Source: Geobacter sp. (GTDB lineage Bacteria; Desulfobacterota; Desulfuromonadia; Geobacterales; Geobacteraceae). Taken from it: a DNA stretch of 64,000 bases. Each line of letters starts with the position of its first letter. The stretch's first letter is position 1. The stretch covers positions 930,001-994,000 of the forward strand of contig PJFC01000001.1 of assembly GCA_003574885.1 (NCBI GenBank), given 5' to 3'. Shown here in pieces: positions 34,259 to 41,527 of the stretch. The notes beneath the pieces were generated by a model. It was given only the letters and a program-made list of their open reading frames with translations. It ran no database searches and was not told the origin of the DNA. Position numbers and translations under genes: made by a program.

Positions 34259-34614
34259 ATGGTTACCAGCCGATCTGCACTCTCAATCTTTTTCTGCATG
34301 CTGCGAACGGTTGCGGAATCCACACCAAGGAAATTGGCTACACGGATTACATCGACGCCGTGCTTCAGCAAGACAAGCAGAAAGAGGAACTGTGACGAGC
34401 TCAGGTGTGATCCTTTTAGCATGGTGTCGCTTCTCCAGGTACCAACCCAGCTACAATGTTGACACCTGATACGATCCCCACGCCTCAGCGAGATTGCACA
34501 CTTCTCTGAAAATTTTGTTTTACAGGAAGGGCAAGAATCATTTACCCCGAGGGCATTCATGATTACCGTCTGGGATGAATTTTCTAAAACCTCAAAAATA
34601 TTTCTGTCGCTCAT
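34255..34614 (-). CDS. zinc-ribbon and helix-turn-helix protein
   Basis: A 119-residue protein. CPSC and CQHC pairs (about residues 28-54) form a zinc ribbon; a helical segment QFLFLLVLLKHGVDVIRVAN and the HTH FLGVDSATVRSMQKKIE follow. This order (zinc ribbon, GT-rich linker, HTH) is like the N-terminus of IS1595/ISXO2-type transposases, but no catalytic domain follows. It may be a domesticated DNA-binding regulator. The stop overlaps the initiator start (ATGA), so the two genes are coupled. Confidence 0.65.
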   Translation of the reverse strand: MSDRNIFEVLENSSQTVIMNALGVNDSCPSCKTKFSEKCAISLRRGDRIRCQHCSWVGTWRSDTMLKGSHLSSSQFLFLLVLLKHGVDVIRVANFLGVDSATVRSMQKKIESADRLVTI

Positions 34615-34905
34615 TTTTTTGACCTCAAAGCATCAAGAATCGAAGATCCTGACAACTATTCTTAAGCACCTTGCTTTTCAATCTGTGGAAAATCTGCAAC
34701 CCGAGAAAATTTCATTCGTAGCCAGAACCCGCGAGCTTAGCAGCCCGTGCGAATGTCAGGCGCCGGGAGGACCCGCTATTTTATGTGTGGCACAATCGAC
34801 ACACCGCAACTTATTTTAAGCGATCTGTTTGACTCACCGGCTGTTCTGTCGCGATCTGCGGAACACGCCCTTATTCCACAACCCAAAGTGTTTATCATTC
34901 GCTCT

Positions 34906-35103
34906 CTACGCCTCATGTTTGCAGCCGCGATTGACGCGGGCGTAATCCAGGGCCACGCCACAAGGTTGTGCTTCGAATGTAATCCCTTGCCTGCTTGCGA
35001 GACGAGACCGAGAAAGCGCCTTGAGTTGTCGCGTTCTACTGAAAAGACGTGACACGCTCAACCACTCTTCATCTGATAAGTCTTTGCGTGTAGGACCAAC
35101 CAT
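34906..35103 (-). CDS. small hypothetical protein
   Basis: A 65-residue frame starting MVGPTRKDLSDEEWLSVSRL, with GAAAGGTAG before ATG 35103. The opening resembles the first residues of some IS5-type transposases (DLSDEEW), but the rest does not. It could be a real small phage gene or the remains of an insertion sequence. The stretch 34615-34905 holds no supported gene; a downstream frame (34776-34961) has no ribosome site. Confidence 0.4.
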   Translation of the reverse strand: MVGPTRKDLSDEEWLSVSRLFSRTRQLKALSRSRLASRQGITFEAQPCGVALDYARVNRGCKHEA

Positions 35104-35139
35104 GGCAACTACCTTTCAATAAGAGAAGGAGAACGAAAA

Positions 35140-35223
35140 ATGGAAACGGGAGAAGCACGATTTACCACGCTTATGTCGGGTCGTCGGTTTTCACCGTCAC
35201 TTCACCTCGGGACGAGTGCGTAA
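35140..35223 (+). CDS. possible tiny ORF on the plus strand (27 aa)
   Basis: ATG 35140 is preceded by AGAAGGAGAACGAAAA, one of the best ribosome sites in the element, and opens 27 codons starting METGEARFTTLMSGRR. It runs opposite to the neighbouring genes and overlaps the end of the AlpA-like gene by 27 bases. It could be a leader peptide or chance. Confidence 0.25.
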   Translation: METGEARFTTLMSGRRFSPSLHLGTSA

Positions 35224-35385
35224 GTACTCAATAATCGAACTTTCCAACCATCCCACCAATCCGGGGCTTATCTGCCGGCGAGCCGGAAATAGCCCAGCCT
35301 TTTCGAGCCTCCATATCTGGGTTGAAGATATGCCAACCATTTCGGTCAACTCTTTGCGGCGAATTACTCTTTCACGAGCGTCCAT
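35197..35385 (-). CDS. AlpA family transcriptional regulator (excisionase-like)
   Basis: A 62-residue MerR-like HTH protein. RVIRRKELTEMVGISSTQIW and LEKAGLFPARRQI are the usual AlpA/phage-regulatory pattern, and LVGWLESSIIEYL closes the domain. AlpA proteins activate integrase or early genes of prophages and phage-inducible islands. ATG 35385 follows GGGAGG at seven bases; the frame to 35403 has no site. Here it is transcribed away from the recombinase gene. Confidence 0.85.
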   Translation of the reverse strand: MDARERVIRRKELTEMVGISSTQIWRLEKAGLFPARRQISPGLVGWLESSIIEYLRTRPEVK

Positions 35386-35520
35386 GGATAAACCTCCCTG
35401 CATTTGAACTGCTGTTGCATGGGATGAATAAGACCACAGATAAAAATGTGAGTAAAAGGCGGTTGCGTTTTTTTTATTTGAAATCGCTGTAAGGGGGGGG
35501 CTGCTTAAAAAGGGGTGGGG

Positions 35521-36360
35521 CTAAGGATGAAATTTCAGTTCAGGCCAGGGGCATAGCTTCATGCCTGTTTTGATTTTTTGTCGGAGGGTGTCTTTAACTT
35601 CTTGCGGAACCATTTCTTTGTTGAGTGAGTAGTCAATGGACTGAATTATTGCTTCAATACAATAAGTACTCGTATTTTCTAGCCCCACGGGTATATCTAC
35701 AGAACAACCCTGATGCAATAAAAACCATGAATTATTTGAATAGTTCAGGAGACCGTCAATATATGTAGCCAGTTGAATAGCAAGCATATTTTCGGTTAAT
35801 GGCGTATTTGTCGGTTTTCTGGAAGAGGGGTATACAAGACAGCCAACGGAATAGCCGTGTGCAGGGTTCTTTGTGGGGATTTTTTTCAATACAGCCTGGT
35901 ATTTTTTAAGGAGGGCTTTAAGAGCCTGCAGCTCTTTTTTCCAGTCTAATCCTATTGGGTCTTCAGTACATCTACCAGCTGCAAGCAAAATCGGACCGGG
36001 GCGTTCAAGTTTTGCCAGGGTCCGCCTGACGGCATTGAGTTGTGTTTTAATTCCCTTAATGGTGTCTTGATCTGCAAGGTAACAAATGTCATTCCGGTCG
36101 GTATTTTTCTGGTAGCGTGAAGCACAAAAACAGGCCAACTTGACAGCTTCTTTGAACTCATCGAAACCGTTGACGATGTACCCTTTTGGTGTTCCGTCAT
36201 TATAGCGGATATCCCAAAGCATTTTGGGCTCTAACGAGTTGAAAGCAGCATCAGGAAAGTCTTTCTTCCATGACTCGAATGAGGTATGAAACTCTTGCTT
36301 ATGCTGGATATTGCGTTGATGTGATTCATTTACATATTCTTCGAGTTCCGCCTTATCCAT
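35521..36360 (-). CDS. hypothetical protein of the integrated element
   Basis: A 279-residue soluble protein without recognised domain. It begins MDKAELEEYVNESHQRNIQH and has the Lys-rich WKKELQALKALLKKYQAVLK near residue 148 and an Asn-rich LLNYSNNSWFLLHQG segment near 210. The composition suggests a globular alpha/beta protein; Cys are few. ATG 36360 follows GAGAGGAG; the frame to 36378 lacks a site. It may act in immunity or regulation, as genes in this position often do; nothing in the sequence proves that. Confidence 0.7.
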   Translation of the reverse strand: MDKAELEEYVNESHQRNIQHKQEFHTSFESWKKDFPDAAFNSLEPKMLWDIRYNDGTPKGYIVNGFDEFKEAVKLACFCASRYQKNTDRNDICYLADQDTIKGIKTQLNAVRRTLAKLERPGPILLAAGRCTEDPIGLDWKKELQALKALLKKYQAVLKKIPTKNPAHGYSVGCLVYPSSRKPTNTPLTENMLAIQLATYIDGLLNYSNNSWFLLHQGCSVDIPVGLENTSTYCIEAIIQSIDYSLNKEMVPQEVKDTLRQKIKTGMKLCPWPELKFHP

Positions 36361-36518
36361 TGTTGCCGCTCCTCTCAATAGCGGGATGATCTCTCGAAGG
36401 TATCAGGGGAAAGCGGTGAGAGTACCGCCTTGTCGTCTGGCCGGACTATCCCCTGAAGCAGAATCAATAATTATTAGCCGGGTACATCAGAAGAACCGGC
36501 TTCTCTTCGACTGCAAAA

Positions 36519-36734
36519 CTACTTAACCTGCTCCTCCAGCTTAACGATCCGCTCTTCCATTGCCTGAAGGATCAATTTTGTCATAACAGGACGGACACCA
36601 TGCACCTGCTCGAATTTGTCCATATAAGCCTTGTACCGCAACGAAAGCGACTCAGGCACTTGTAAATTGAATGCATATTTCTTTTCGGGTTTCTTCTTCT
36701 CCTGTGCTTTTGATATTTTTGTTTTATTCACCAT
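36519..36734 (-). CDS. small basic protein, possible ribbon-helix-helix regulator
   Basis: A 71-residue protein with a Lys-rich start (KISKAQEKKKPEKKYAFN) and a segment NLQVPESLSLRYKAYMDKFE that fits a ribbon-helix-helix strand and first helix. ATG 36734 lies ten bases after AAGGAGG; the GTG at 36743 is only one base from it and cannot be used. It is divergent from the plus-strand genes at 36889, so it may regulate the shared intergenic region. Confidence 0.55.
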   Translation of the reverse strand: MVNKTKISKAQEKKKPEKKYAFNLQVPESLSLRYKAYMDKFEQVHGVRPVMTKLILQAMEERIVKLEEQVK

Positions 36735-36888
36735 GGATGGCACACCTCCTTAAATTACTTCATAAAGTCTGTATGCCAATATACTACGGAATACAATTTT
36801 ATACAAAACATTTGACATGCATAAACTAATACATTAATGTACATGCAAGTGCAATAAAAATCTACTCGCGAAATACAAGGAGGGGAAC
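36735..36888. promoter_or_regulatory. divergent regulatory region of the element
   Basis: AT-rich and rich in symmetry: TTGACA at 36812-36817, a perfect palindrome TACATTAATGTA at 36830-36841, and ACATGCA twice (36815-36821 and 36841-36847). A TATAAAAT-like -10 faces left. It separates the leftward regulator from the rightward recombinase-side genes and is the best candidate for the element's switch. Confidence 0.55.
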
Positions 36889-37077
36889 ATGAACAGAGTT
36901 TACGACTATGACGAAATGAGGGCCGTTTGTTACAAGATTGATGCTTTAGAAATGGCAATGTATGGCCTCATTCCATTTTCAACCGGCATATCACAGTCGG
37001 CCGTTGAGGGTATGGTTTGCATATTAAGGGATATAAAGAAAGCAGTTGAACCTGAAAACCGGGACGTAAAGGCATGA
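36889..37077 (+). CDS. small hypothetical protein
   Basis: A 62-residue acidic helical protein starting MNRVYDYDEMRAVCYKIDAL, with AAGGAGGGG eight bases before ATG 36889. No known family. It is the first rightward gene after the divergent regulatory region and is followed directly by another small gene. Confidence 0.6.
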   Translation: MNRVYDYDEMRAVCYKIDALEMAMYGLIPFSTGISQSAVEGMVCILRDIKKAVEPENRDVKA

Positions 37078-37121
37078 TAGCAAACTACGCGCTTCGGTAT
37101 GGCGGCATAAGGAGGGAGACC

Positions 37122-37337
37122 ATGTTAACTCAAGATGAACAACGCTTGTTATTCGCGTTTCGGACTATGGGCAGAGTAAGTAAAAGACTTCAAGAACACT
37201 GGTTAATGCTTACGGAAACAACGGCTCAAAGCAATGAAGTAAGACGAGCATTCCAGGGTGAATCTTTAAGTAAACAGATAGACCCAAACGACAGCCCTAT
37301 AAAGCTAGTGCGGTCCCATGGATGCCGGACAACCTAG
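37122..37337 (+). CDS. small hypothetical protein
   Basis: A 71-residue protein starting MLTQDEQRLLFAFRTMGRVS, with ATAAGGAGGGAG just before ATG 37122. The frame is open from 37074, where an ATG overlaps the previous stop, but the strong ribosome site favours 37122. Mostly helical, charged. Its function is unknown; it lies just upstream of the recombinase. Confidence 0.6.
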   Translation: MLTQDEQRLLFAFRTMGRVSKRLQEHWLMLTETTAQSNEVRRAFQGESLSKQIDPNDSPIKLVRSHGCRTT

Positions 37338-37399
37338 ATTTGACCTGGTTGCACTGATATGGTAAACATGAGCGGCGATAAATGGGGACATACATAAAA

Positions 37400-38911
37400 A
37401 TGATTGCTGCCATATACATTAGAAAAAGTCGTGAAGATAAAGCCAGGCCGGGATTCCGTCTCACAGCGCAACGTGAGCAGCTCCCGGCCTTTGCTCGTTC
37501 TCAGGGCTGGCAGATAGAAGTCTACGACGATGGCCATGCTTCTGCAGCCAGGGGCAAGACTGAGGATCTGAAAGAACGCGGCAGACTTGAAACCGATATT
37601 CGCGCTGGCAAGATAAACATTATTCTGGTGATCGAGCTGTCGCGTCTGTCTCGTGATGATTCGATGCAGGACTATGTGGCCTGGTTACATCTCTGTGGCC
37701 AGCATGGCGTAAAGCTCGCCACCACGTCACGCATTCTTGACCCTGCCATGCCAAGTGATTGGATGCTGCTCTTGATGGAGGGTGGTTTCTCCAGTGTGGA
37801 AATGAAGGTTCTTCAGGGGCGAATGAAAGAGGGTAGGGATCAGGCATTTAAAGGCGGTAAATTCCTTGGCGGAAAATGCCCTCCGCCTTATGTGCATGAT
37901 AAGGCCAAAGGTCAACCGGTCATAGACCCCCAGGCCCTGACCGATATTCGCAAGGTATGGGAGTTGGCTGAAACAATGAGCGCTAAGGCCGTGGCACAAC
38001 AAACCGGCTGGCCTCACATTGCCGTGCGGCGTGCAATATCGGATGAAAGGCTGTTGTTTTATCAGGCGCTCCGCCTGGACCCTCAGACCGGCGAACACAT
38101 ACCGTGTGAATGGCCACCATGCATGGAAGCGGACCAGGCGGCGCGGATCATGGCGAACAGGAAGAACAGACTGAGCGGTTACAACCGCGCCATTGCTGCA
38201 GGGCTGCTGTCTAACCTTGGCTTATTTACCTGCGGCTACTGCGGCCGATCTGTCCGTGCCTGGAAAAATGGACGAGTCCGCAAAGATGGAACCCGTCTTG
38301 ACTATTATGGCTGTAAAGCCAACGAGACGCAGCGGCTCTGCGCCAAGTCTCGCATGGTCCCCCAGCACATCATTGATGAACGGGTAACAACCAACCTCCT
38401 CGGCACTATGGACAATATCGCGGAACTGCAGGCCGCCTGGCTGGCCACCCAGGGCGATGATAATACATCTGGCCAGTTGACTGAATTGGACCGGAAAGAA
38501 GCGGATCAGCAGGCGCGGAAGAAACGCCTTGTTGCTGCCGTCGCAGAGGGTATCATTGATTTTGCCGACGCCAAAACCACCCGCTCAGACATCGAGGCGG
38601 CCATTCTCGCAATCCAAAAACAGCGAACTGGACTACAGGCCACGGTGACAACAACGCCTGACTGGGATTCATTGTCATTTACCGGTGAAGAATTCGCCGT
38701 TCTGACCAGAGACGAACAGCGTGAGGTTATCGGTCTGGCCATCGCCAACATTCGCCTCTATAGCACGTACCTGATCATTGAATATCGCTTCCCGCGAACC
38801 ATGACCGGCGATCGAACCGCCCGGGTTCACCTGCCATTCAGGAAGCCAGCAACCACCGCCGGATCTCGCCAGTATTACAAACTGAAACCGACTGAACCAA
38901 AGAAACCTTAA
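37400..38911 (+). CDS. serine recombinase (large serine integrase type)
   Basis: A 503-residue recombinase. The N-terminal resolvase domain (about 1-150) has the catalytic Ser in AIYIRKSRED near residue 9 and the conserved ELSRLSRD near 78. A recombinase domain follows (KGGKFLGGKCPPPYV and on). A zinc ribbon CGYCGRSVRAWKN near 280 is paired with further Cys residues. A coiled-coil and C-terminal part follows. It is the only integrase candidate in the element and lies near its right end. I prefer ATG 37400 (MIAAIYIRK is the usual start) over 37382; the ribosome site GGGGA fits 37400. Confidence 0.93.
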   Translation: MIAAIYIRKSREDKARPGFRLTAQREQLPAFARSQGWQIEVYDDGHASAARGKTEDLKERGRLETDIRAGKINIILVIELSRLSRDDSMQDYVAWLHLCGQHGVKLATTSRILDPAMPSDWMLLLMEGGFSSVEMKVLQGRMKEGRDQAFKGGKFLGGKCPPPYVHDKAKGQPVIDPQALTDIRKVWELAETMSAKAVAQQTGWPHIAVRRAISDERLLFYQALRLDPQTGEHIPCEWPPCMEADQAARIMANRKNRLSGYNRAIAAGLLSNLGLFTCGYCGRSVRAWKNGRVRKDGTRLDYYGCKANETQRLCAKSRMVPQHIIDERVTTNLLGTMDNIAELQAAWLATQGDDNTSGQLTELDRKEADQQARKKRLVAAVAEGIIDFADAKTTRSDIEAAILAIQKQRTGLQATVTTTPDWDSLSFTGEEFAVLTRDEQREVIGLAIANIRLYSTYLIIEYRFPRTMTGDRTARVHLPFRKPATTAGSRQYYKLKPTEPKKP

Positions 38912-39118
38912 AAACAGTGCGTTTATAGTCACGGGCTCCAAATTTGACCGCTGAGGCCTTTCAATTGGAAATGCCTGTAACTACCTTTGCCGGTGATGGC
39001 CTTTAGTGTCATGGCGACACAAAACGCAACCATTTTGCCATTACAACCCCACCCATTACCGCACAATCATTATGACCCGGGGGGGAGTAGTCATGACGAG
39101 GAATGCAATTTAAATTAA

Positions 39119-39147
39119 TTGTAAAGTGTACGCTTAAAGGGTATAGT
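39119..39147 (+). promoter_or_regulatory. promoter of the toxin-antitoxin pair
   Basis: TTGTAA (39119-39124), a 17-base spacer and TATAGT (39142-39147) form a good sigma-70-type promoter ending six bases before the toxin ATG; the transcript may be leaderless. Confidence 0.6.
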
Positions 39148-39153
39148 GTGAAC

Positions 39154-39465
39154 ATGATATTTGTGGAAGCAAAACCATTCACTCGTAGGAGACCGGACTA
39201 CCTCACTGAAGACGAATTCCGGGAACTTCAGAATTATCTTTTGGAGACGCCGGCAGCGGGGGACTTGGTAAAGGACACCGGTGGTATCAGAAAAATACGG
39301 TGGAAGTCAAAAGGAGGCGGCAAACGTGGCGGCCTTCGGATCCTCTACTATTGGCATGTTCCAGACAGCCACATCTATCTGTTGTTTATTTATCGAAAGA
39401 ACGAATTTGAAGACCTCACGAAAGACGAATACGCACAACTCAGAAACATAGTAGAAAGGTGGTAA
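39154..39465 (+). CDS. higB: HigB/RelE-like toxin
   Basis: A 103-residue RelE-fold toxin. It begins MIFVEAKPFTRRRPDYLTED and has the family run KGGGKRGGLRILYYWHVPD and LLFIYRKNEFEDLT. Toxins of this group cleave mRNA on the ribosome. The toxin gene comes first, as in higBA modules. Start ATG 39154 matches homologues; no ribosome site is seen, in keeping with a leaderless message. The antitoxin follows after five bases. Confidence 0.88.
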   Translation: MIFVEAKPFTRRRPDYLTEDEFRELQNYLLETPAAGDLVKDTGGIRKIRWKSKGGGKRGGLRILYYWHVPDSHIYLLFIYRKNEFEDLTKDEYAQLRNIVERW

Positions 39466-39470
39466 CAACC

Positions 39471-39800
39471 ATGGCAAAGACAGCAAAGGGACGGCTCTTT
39501 GATGAACTGAAGGAAGCTGTTGAAGAAATTGACCAGTGGCGTACTGGTAAGATCACCCTCAAAAACTATTCCGTGGAGGTCAAGAGGATCCCAGAAGTTA
39601 CGCCAGAGATTATCAGGGACACACGGGAAAAATTGAACCTTTCCCGGCCGGTCTTCGCTCACGAGTTGCATGTTTCCCCGCGAACCCTGGAAAAATGGGA
39701 GCAAGGGTTAACCAAGCCAAACGAGCAGGCTGCAGCCCTGATTATGCTTGTCAGGAAATTCCCGGATACATTACAGCGGTTGAAGCAGTTGGCGGCATAA
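39471..39800 (+). CDS. higA: HigA-like antitoxin with HTH domain
   Basis: A 109-residue antitoxin. The C-terminal Xre-type HTH runs from about 50 to 100 (TREKLNLSRPVFAHELHVSP, then TLEKWEQG). The N-terminal part with LFDELKEAVEEIDQW neutralises the toxin in homologues. AAAGGTGGTAAC precedes ATG 39471. The pair can stabilise the element in the chromosome. It also probably represses its own promoter. Confidence 0.88.
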   Translation: MAKTAKGRLFDELKEAVEEIDQWRTGKITLKNYSVEVKRIPEVTPEIIRDTREKLNLSRPVFAHELHVSPRTLEKWEQGLTKPNEQAAALIMLVRKFPDTLQRLKQLAA

Positions 39801-39980
39801 AGTCTTTCCGATAACAACTAGAAAGGTGGTCCTCGAAGATATCAATCGGGAAGCCCACCACCTCCCCCAGCAATCCTTTACTCACCTATGCCCCTACAAA
39901 ACGTAACATACCGAAATAACAGAAATAAAAATCAAAATATACGGACTTGTAAAAGCTGTGTTGTAGTCTAAAAACTCAAA

Positions 39981-40012
39981 AATGGCCGCAAGGTCAAAAC
40001 CTTACGGCCATT
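39981..40012 (-). terminator. hairpin near the right end of the element
   Basis: AATGGCCG with CGGCCATT, extended by AAGG/CCTT with one mismatch, around a six-base loop. On the minus strand it is followed by TTTTTGAGTTTT, so it could terminate thiC-side transcripts before they enter the element. Confidence 0.6.
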
Positions 40013-40033
40013 ATAACTATAAATGCGCTCTAC

Positions 40034-40059
40034 TGCTCTACCATCTGAGCTAAGGTGGC
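40034..40059 (-). repeat. right attachment repeat (attR): displaced 5' half of the original tRNA-Thr
   Basis: Matches 25431-25456 with two differences. On the minus strand it starts GCCACCTTAGCTCAGATGG. If joined to the 3' half at 25381-25430 it gives a tRNA-Thr whose acceptor stem GCCACCT/AGGTGGC is fully paired, without the T-G wobble of the present tRNA. So this is the host-derived part. Confidence 0.82.
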
Positions 40060-40145
40060 ATGACATTCGGTGCCGAAAAACCGGCCGTTATTTTCTAGCG
40101 TATTTTTGCCGGTGAGTCAACTTATAAAGCCATTGTTACCGGTTT

Positions 40146-41453
40146 TCACCCCTTGGCCGCCTGCTTTCCCATGGCGTCGTCCATCAATTTGTAGGCGCAG
40201 AACTCGCCACACATGGTGCAGGCGCCGTGGTCGGCGACACCCGATTCGGCCCGGAGCCGCCGTGCCTTCTCCGGATCCATGGCCATGTCGAACTGTCCCT
40301 CCCAGTCGAGCTTTTTCCGGCACTTTGCCATCCGGATGTCCTTCTCCATCGCCCCCTTGACCCCCTTGGCGATGTCGGCGGCGTGGGCGGCGATGCGGGA
40401 GGCGATAACCCCCTCGCGAACGTCTTCTACGCTCGGGAGCTTCAGGTGCTCACTCGGCGTTACATAGCAGAGGAAGTCGGCGCCGGCCGCGGCGGCTATG
40501 GCTCCGCCGATGGCGCAGGTTATATGGTCGTAGCCGGGAGCGATGTCGGTGACCAGCGGTCCCAGGACGTAAAAGGGAGCTCCGTGGCAGAGCCGCTTCT
40601 GAAGCAGGATGTTGGCCTCGATCTGGTTGAGGGGGACGTGTCCCGGCCCTTCGATCATCACCTGCACCCCTGCCTCCTGGGCACGCTGGGTAAGCTCGCC
40701 GAGGATGATGAGCTCGTGGATCTGGGCCCGGTCGGTGGCATCGGCCAGGCAGCCGGGACGGAAACCGTCACCCAGCGACAGGGTCATGTCGTACTCCCGG
40801 ACGATCTCCAGCAGCCGGTCGAAGTGCTCGAACAAAGGGTTTTCCATGTTGTTGTAAGCCATCCATTCCACGGTGAACGCGCCACCGCGGGAGACCACGT
40901 CCATGATCCGTCCTTCGTTCTTCATCCGCTCCACGGTGCTCCGGGTAACGCCACAGTGGACGGTGATGAAGTCTACCCCGTCCTCGGCGTGCTTGATGAC
41001 CCCGGCGAAGATGTCGTCCACGCTCATGTCGACGATTGCCTTGTTCTTGGTCCGGACGGCATCGAGGGCCGCCTGGTAGAGGGGGACGGTGCCGATGCAG
41101 GCGTTGGTCTCGGCGATAATGGCGCGGCGGATTTCGTCAACCGGGCCACCGGTTGAGAGGTCCATGATGGCGTCGGCGCCGTGGTGTACCGCGGTGCGCG
41201 CCTTTTCCAGCTCCTTGCTGATGTCCAGGTCGTCGGCTGAGGTGCCGATGTTGGCGTTCACCTTGGTGCGGAGCCCCTTTCCAACGGCAAGGGGACGGCC
41301 ATTGCCATGTCTCACGTTCTGGCAGATGATGATGTTGCCGGCGGTGATGCCGTCGCGAATGAACTCGGCGGATACCCCCTCTGCCAGCGCCGCCTCCTTC
41401 ATCTTGTCGGTTATGATGCCCTTCCGGGCGTAATCAAGCTGCGTTTTCAGCAT
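40146..41453 (-). CDS. thiC: phosphomethylpyrimidine synthase ThiC
   Basis: A 435-residue radical SAM enzyme that makes HMP-P from AIR in thiamine synthesis. The C-terminal [11 protein letters not shown] holds the CxxCx4C ligands for the iron-sulfur cluster; [17 protein letters not shown] and [14 protein letters not shown] are family hallmarks. It matches the shorter ThiC form without the N-terminal extension seen in E. coli. ATG 41453 follows AAGGAG. It lies downstream of the fused thiED gene on the same TPP-controlled transcript; the 74-base gap contains simple CCTAGT-type repeats. Confidence 0.97.
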   Translation of the reverse strand: MLKTQLDYARKGIITDKMKEAALAEGVSAEFIRDGITAGNIIICQNVRHGNGRPLAVGKGLRTKVNANIGTSADDLDISKELEKARTAVHHGADAIMDLSTGGPVDEIRRAIIAETNACIGTVPLYQAALDAVRTKNKAIVDMSVDDIFAGVIKHAEDGVDFITVHCGVTRSTVERMKNEGRIMDVVSRGGAFTVEWMAYNNMENPLFEHFDRLLEIVREYDMTLSLGDGFRPGCLADATDRAQIHELIILGELTQRAQEAGVQVMIEGPGHVPLNQIEANILLQKRLCHGAPFYVLGPLVTDIAPGYDHITCAIGGAIAAAAGADFLCYVTPSEHLKLPSVEDVREGVIASRIAAHAADIAKGVKGAMEKDIRMAKCRKKLDWEGQFDMAMDPEKARRLRAESGVADHGACTMCGEFCAYKLMDDAMGKQAAKG

Positions 41454-41527
41454 AGTCAAAACTCCTTCTCAATTCATATCGAATAAGGGGGCTAGGGGCT
41501 AGTAAAAACTTTCCCAGTCCCTGGTTC

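Larger units (their letters stand above)
25431..40059. mobile_element. integrated phage-like or satellite-like element in tRNA-Thr
   Basis: Bounded by imperfect direct repeats of the tRNA-Thr 5' half. Content from left: hairpin repeat array, tape measure, tail chaperone, small genes, DnaB helicase, small genes, replication initiator with iterons, zinc-ribbon protein, AlpA-like regulator, unknown genes, a divergent regulatory region, serine recombinase, HigBA-like pair, right repeat. Capsid, portal, terminase, other tail and lysis genes were looked for and not seen. Most genes are read leftward, the recombinase side rightward. It may be a deletion derivative of a siphophage or an autonomous satellite. 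Confidence 0.85.

Noticed and set aside
34776-34961. 61-aa frame on the minus strand in the element
   Set aside because: No ribosome site, overlaps the better-supported 65-aa frame, and composition looks random.
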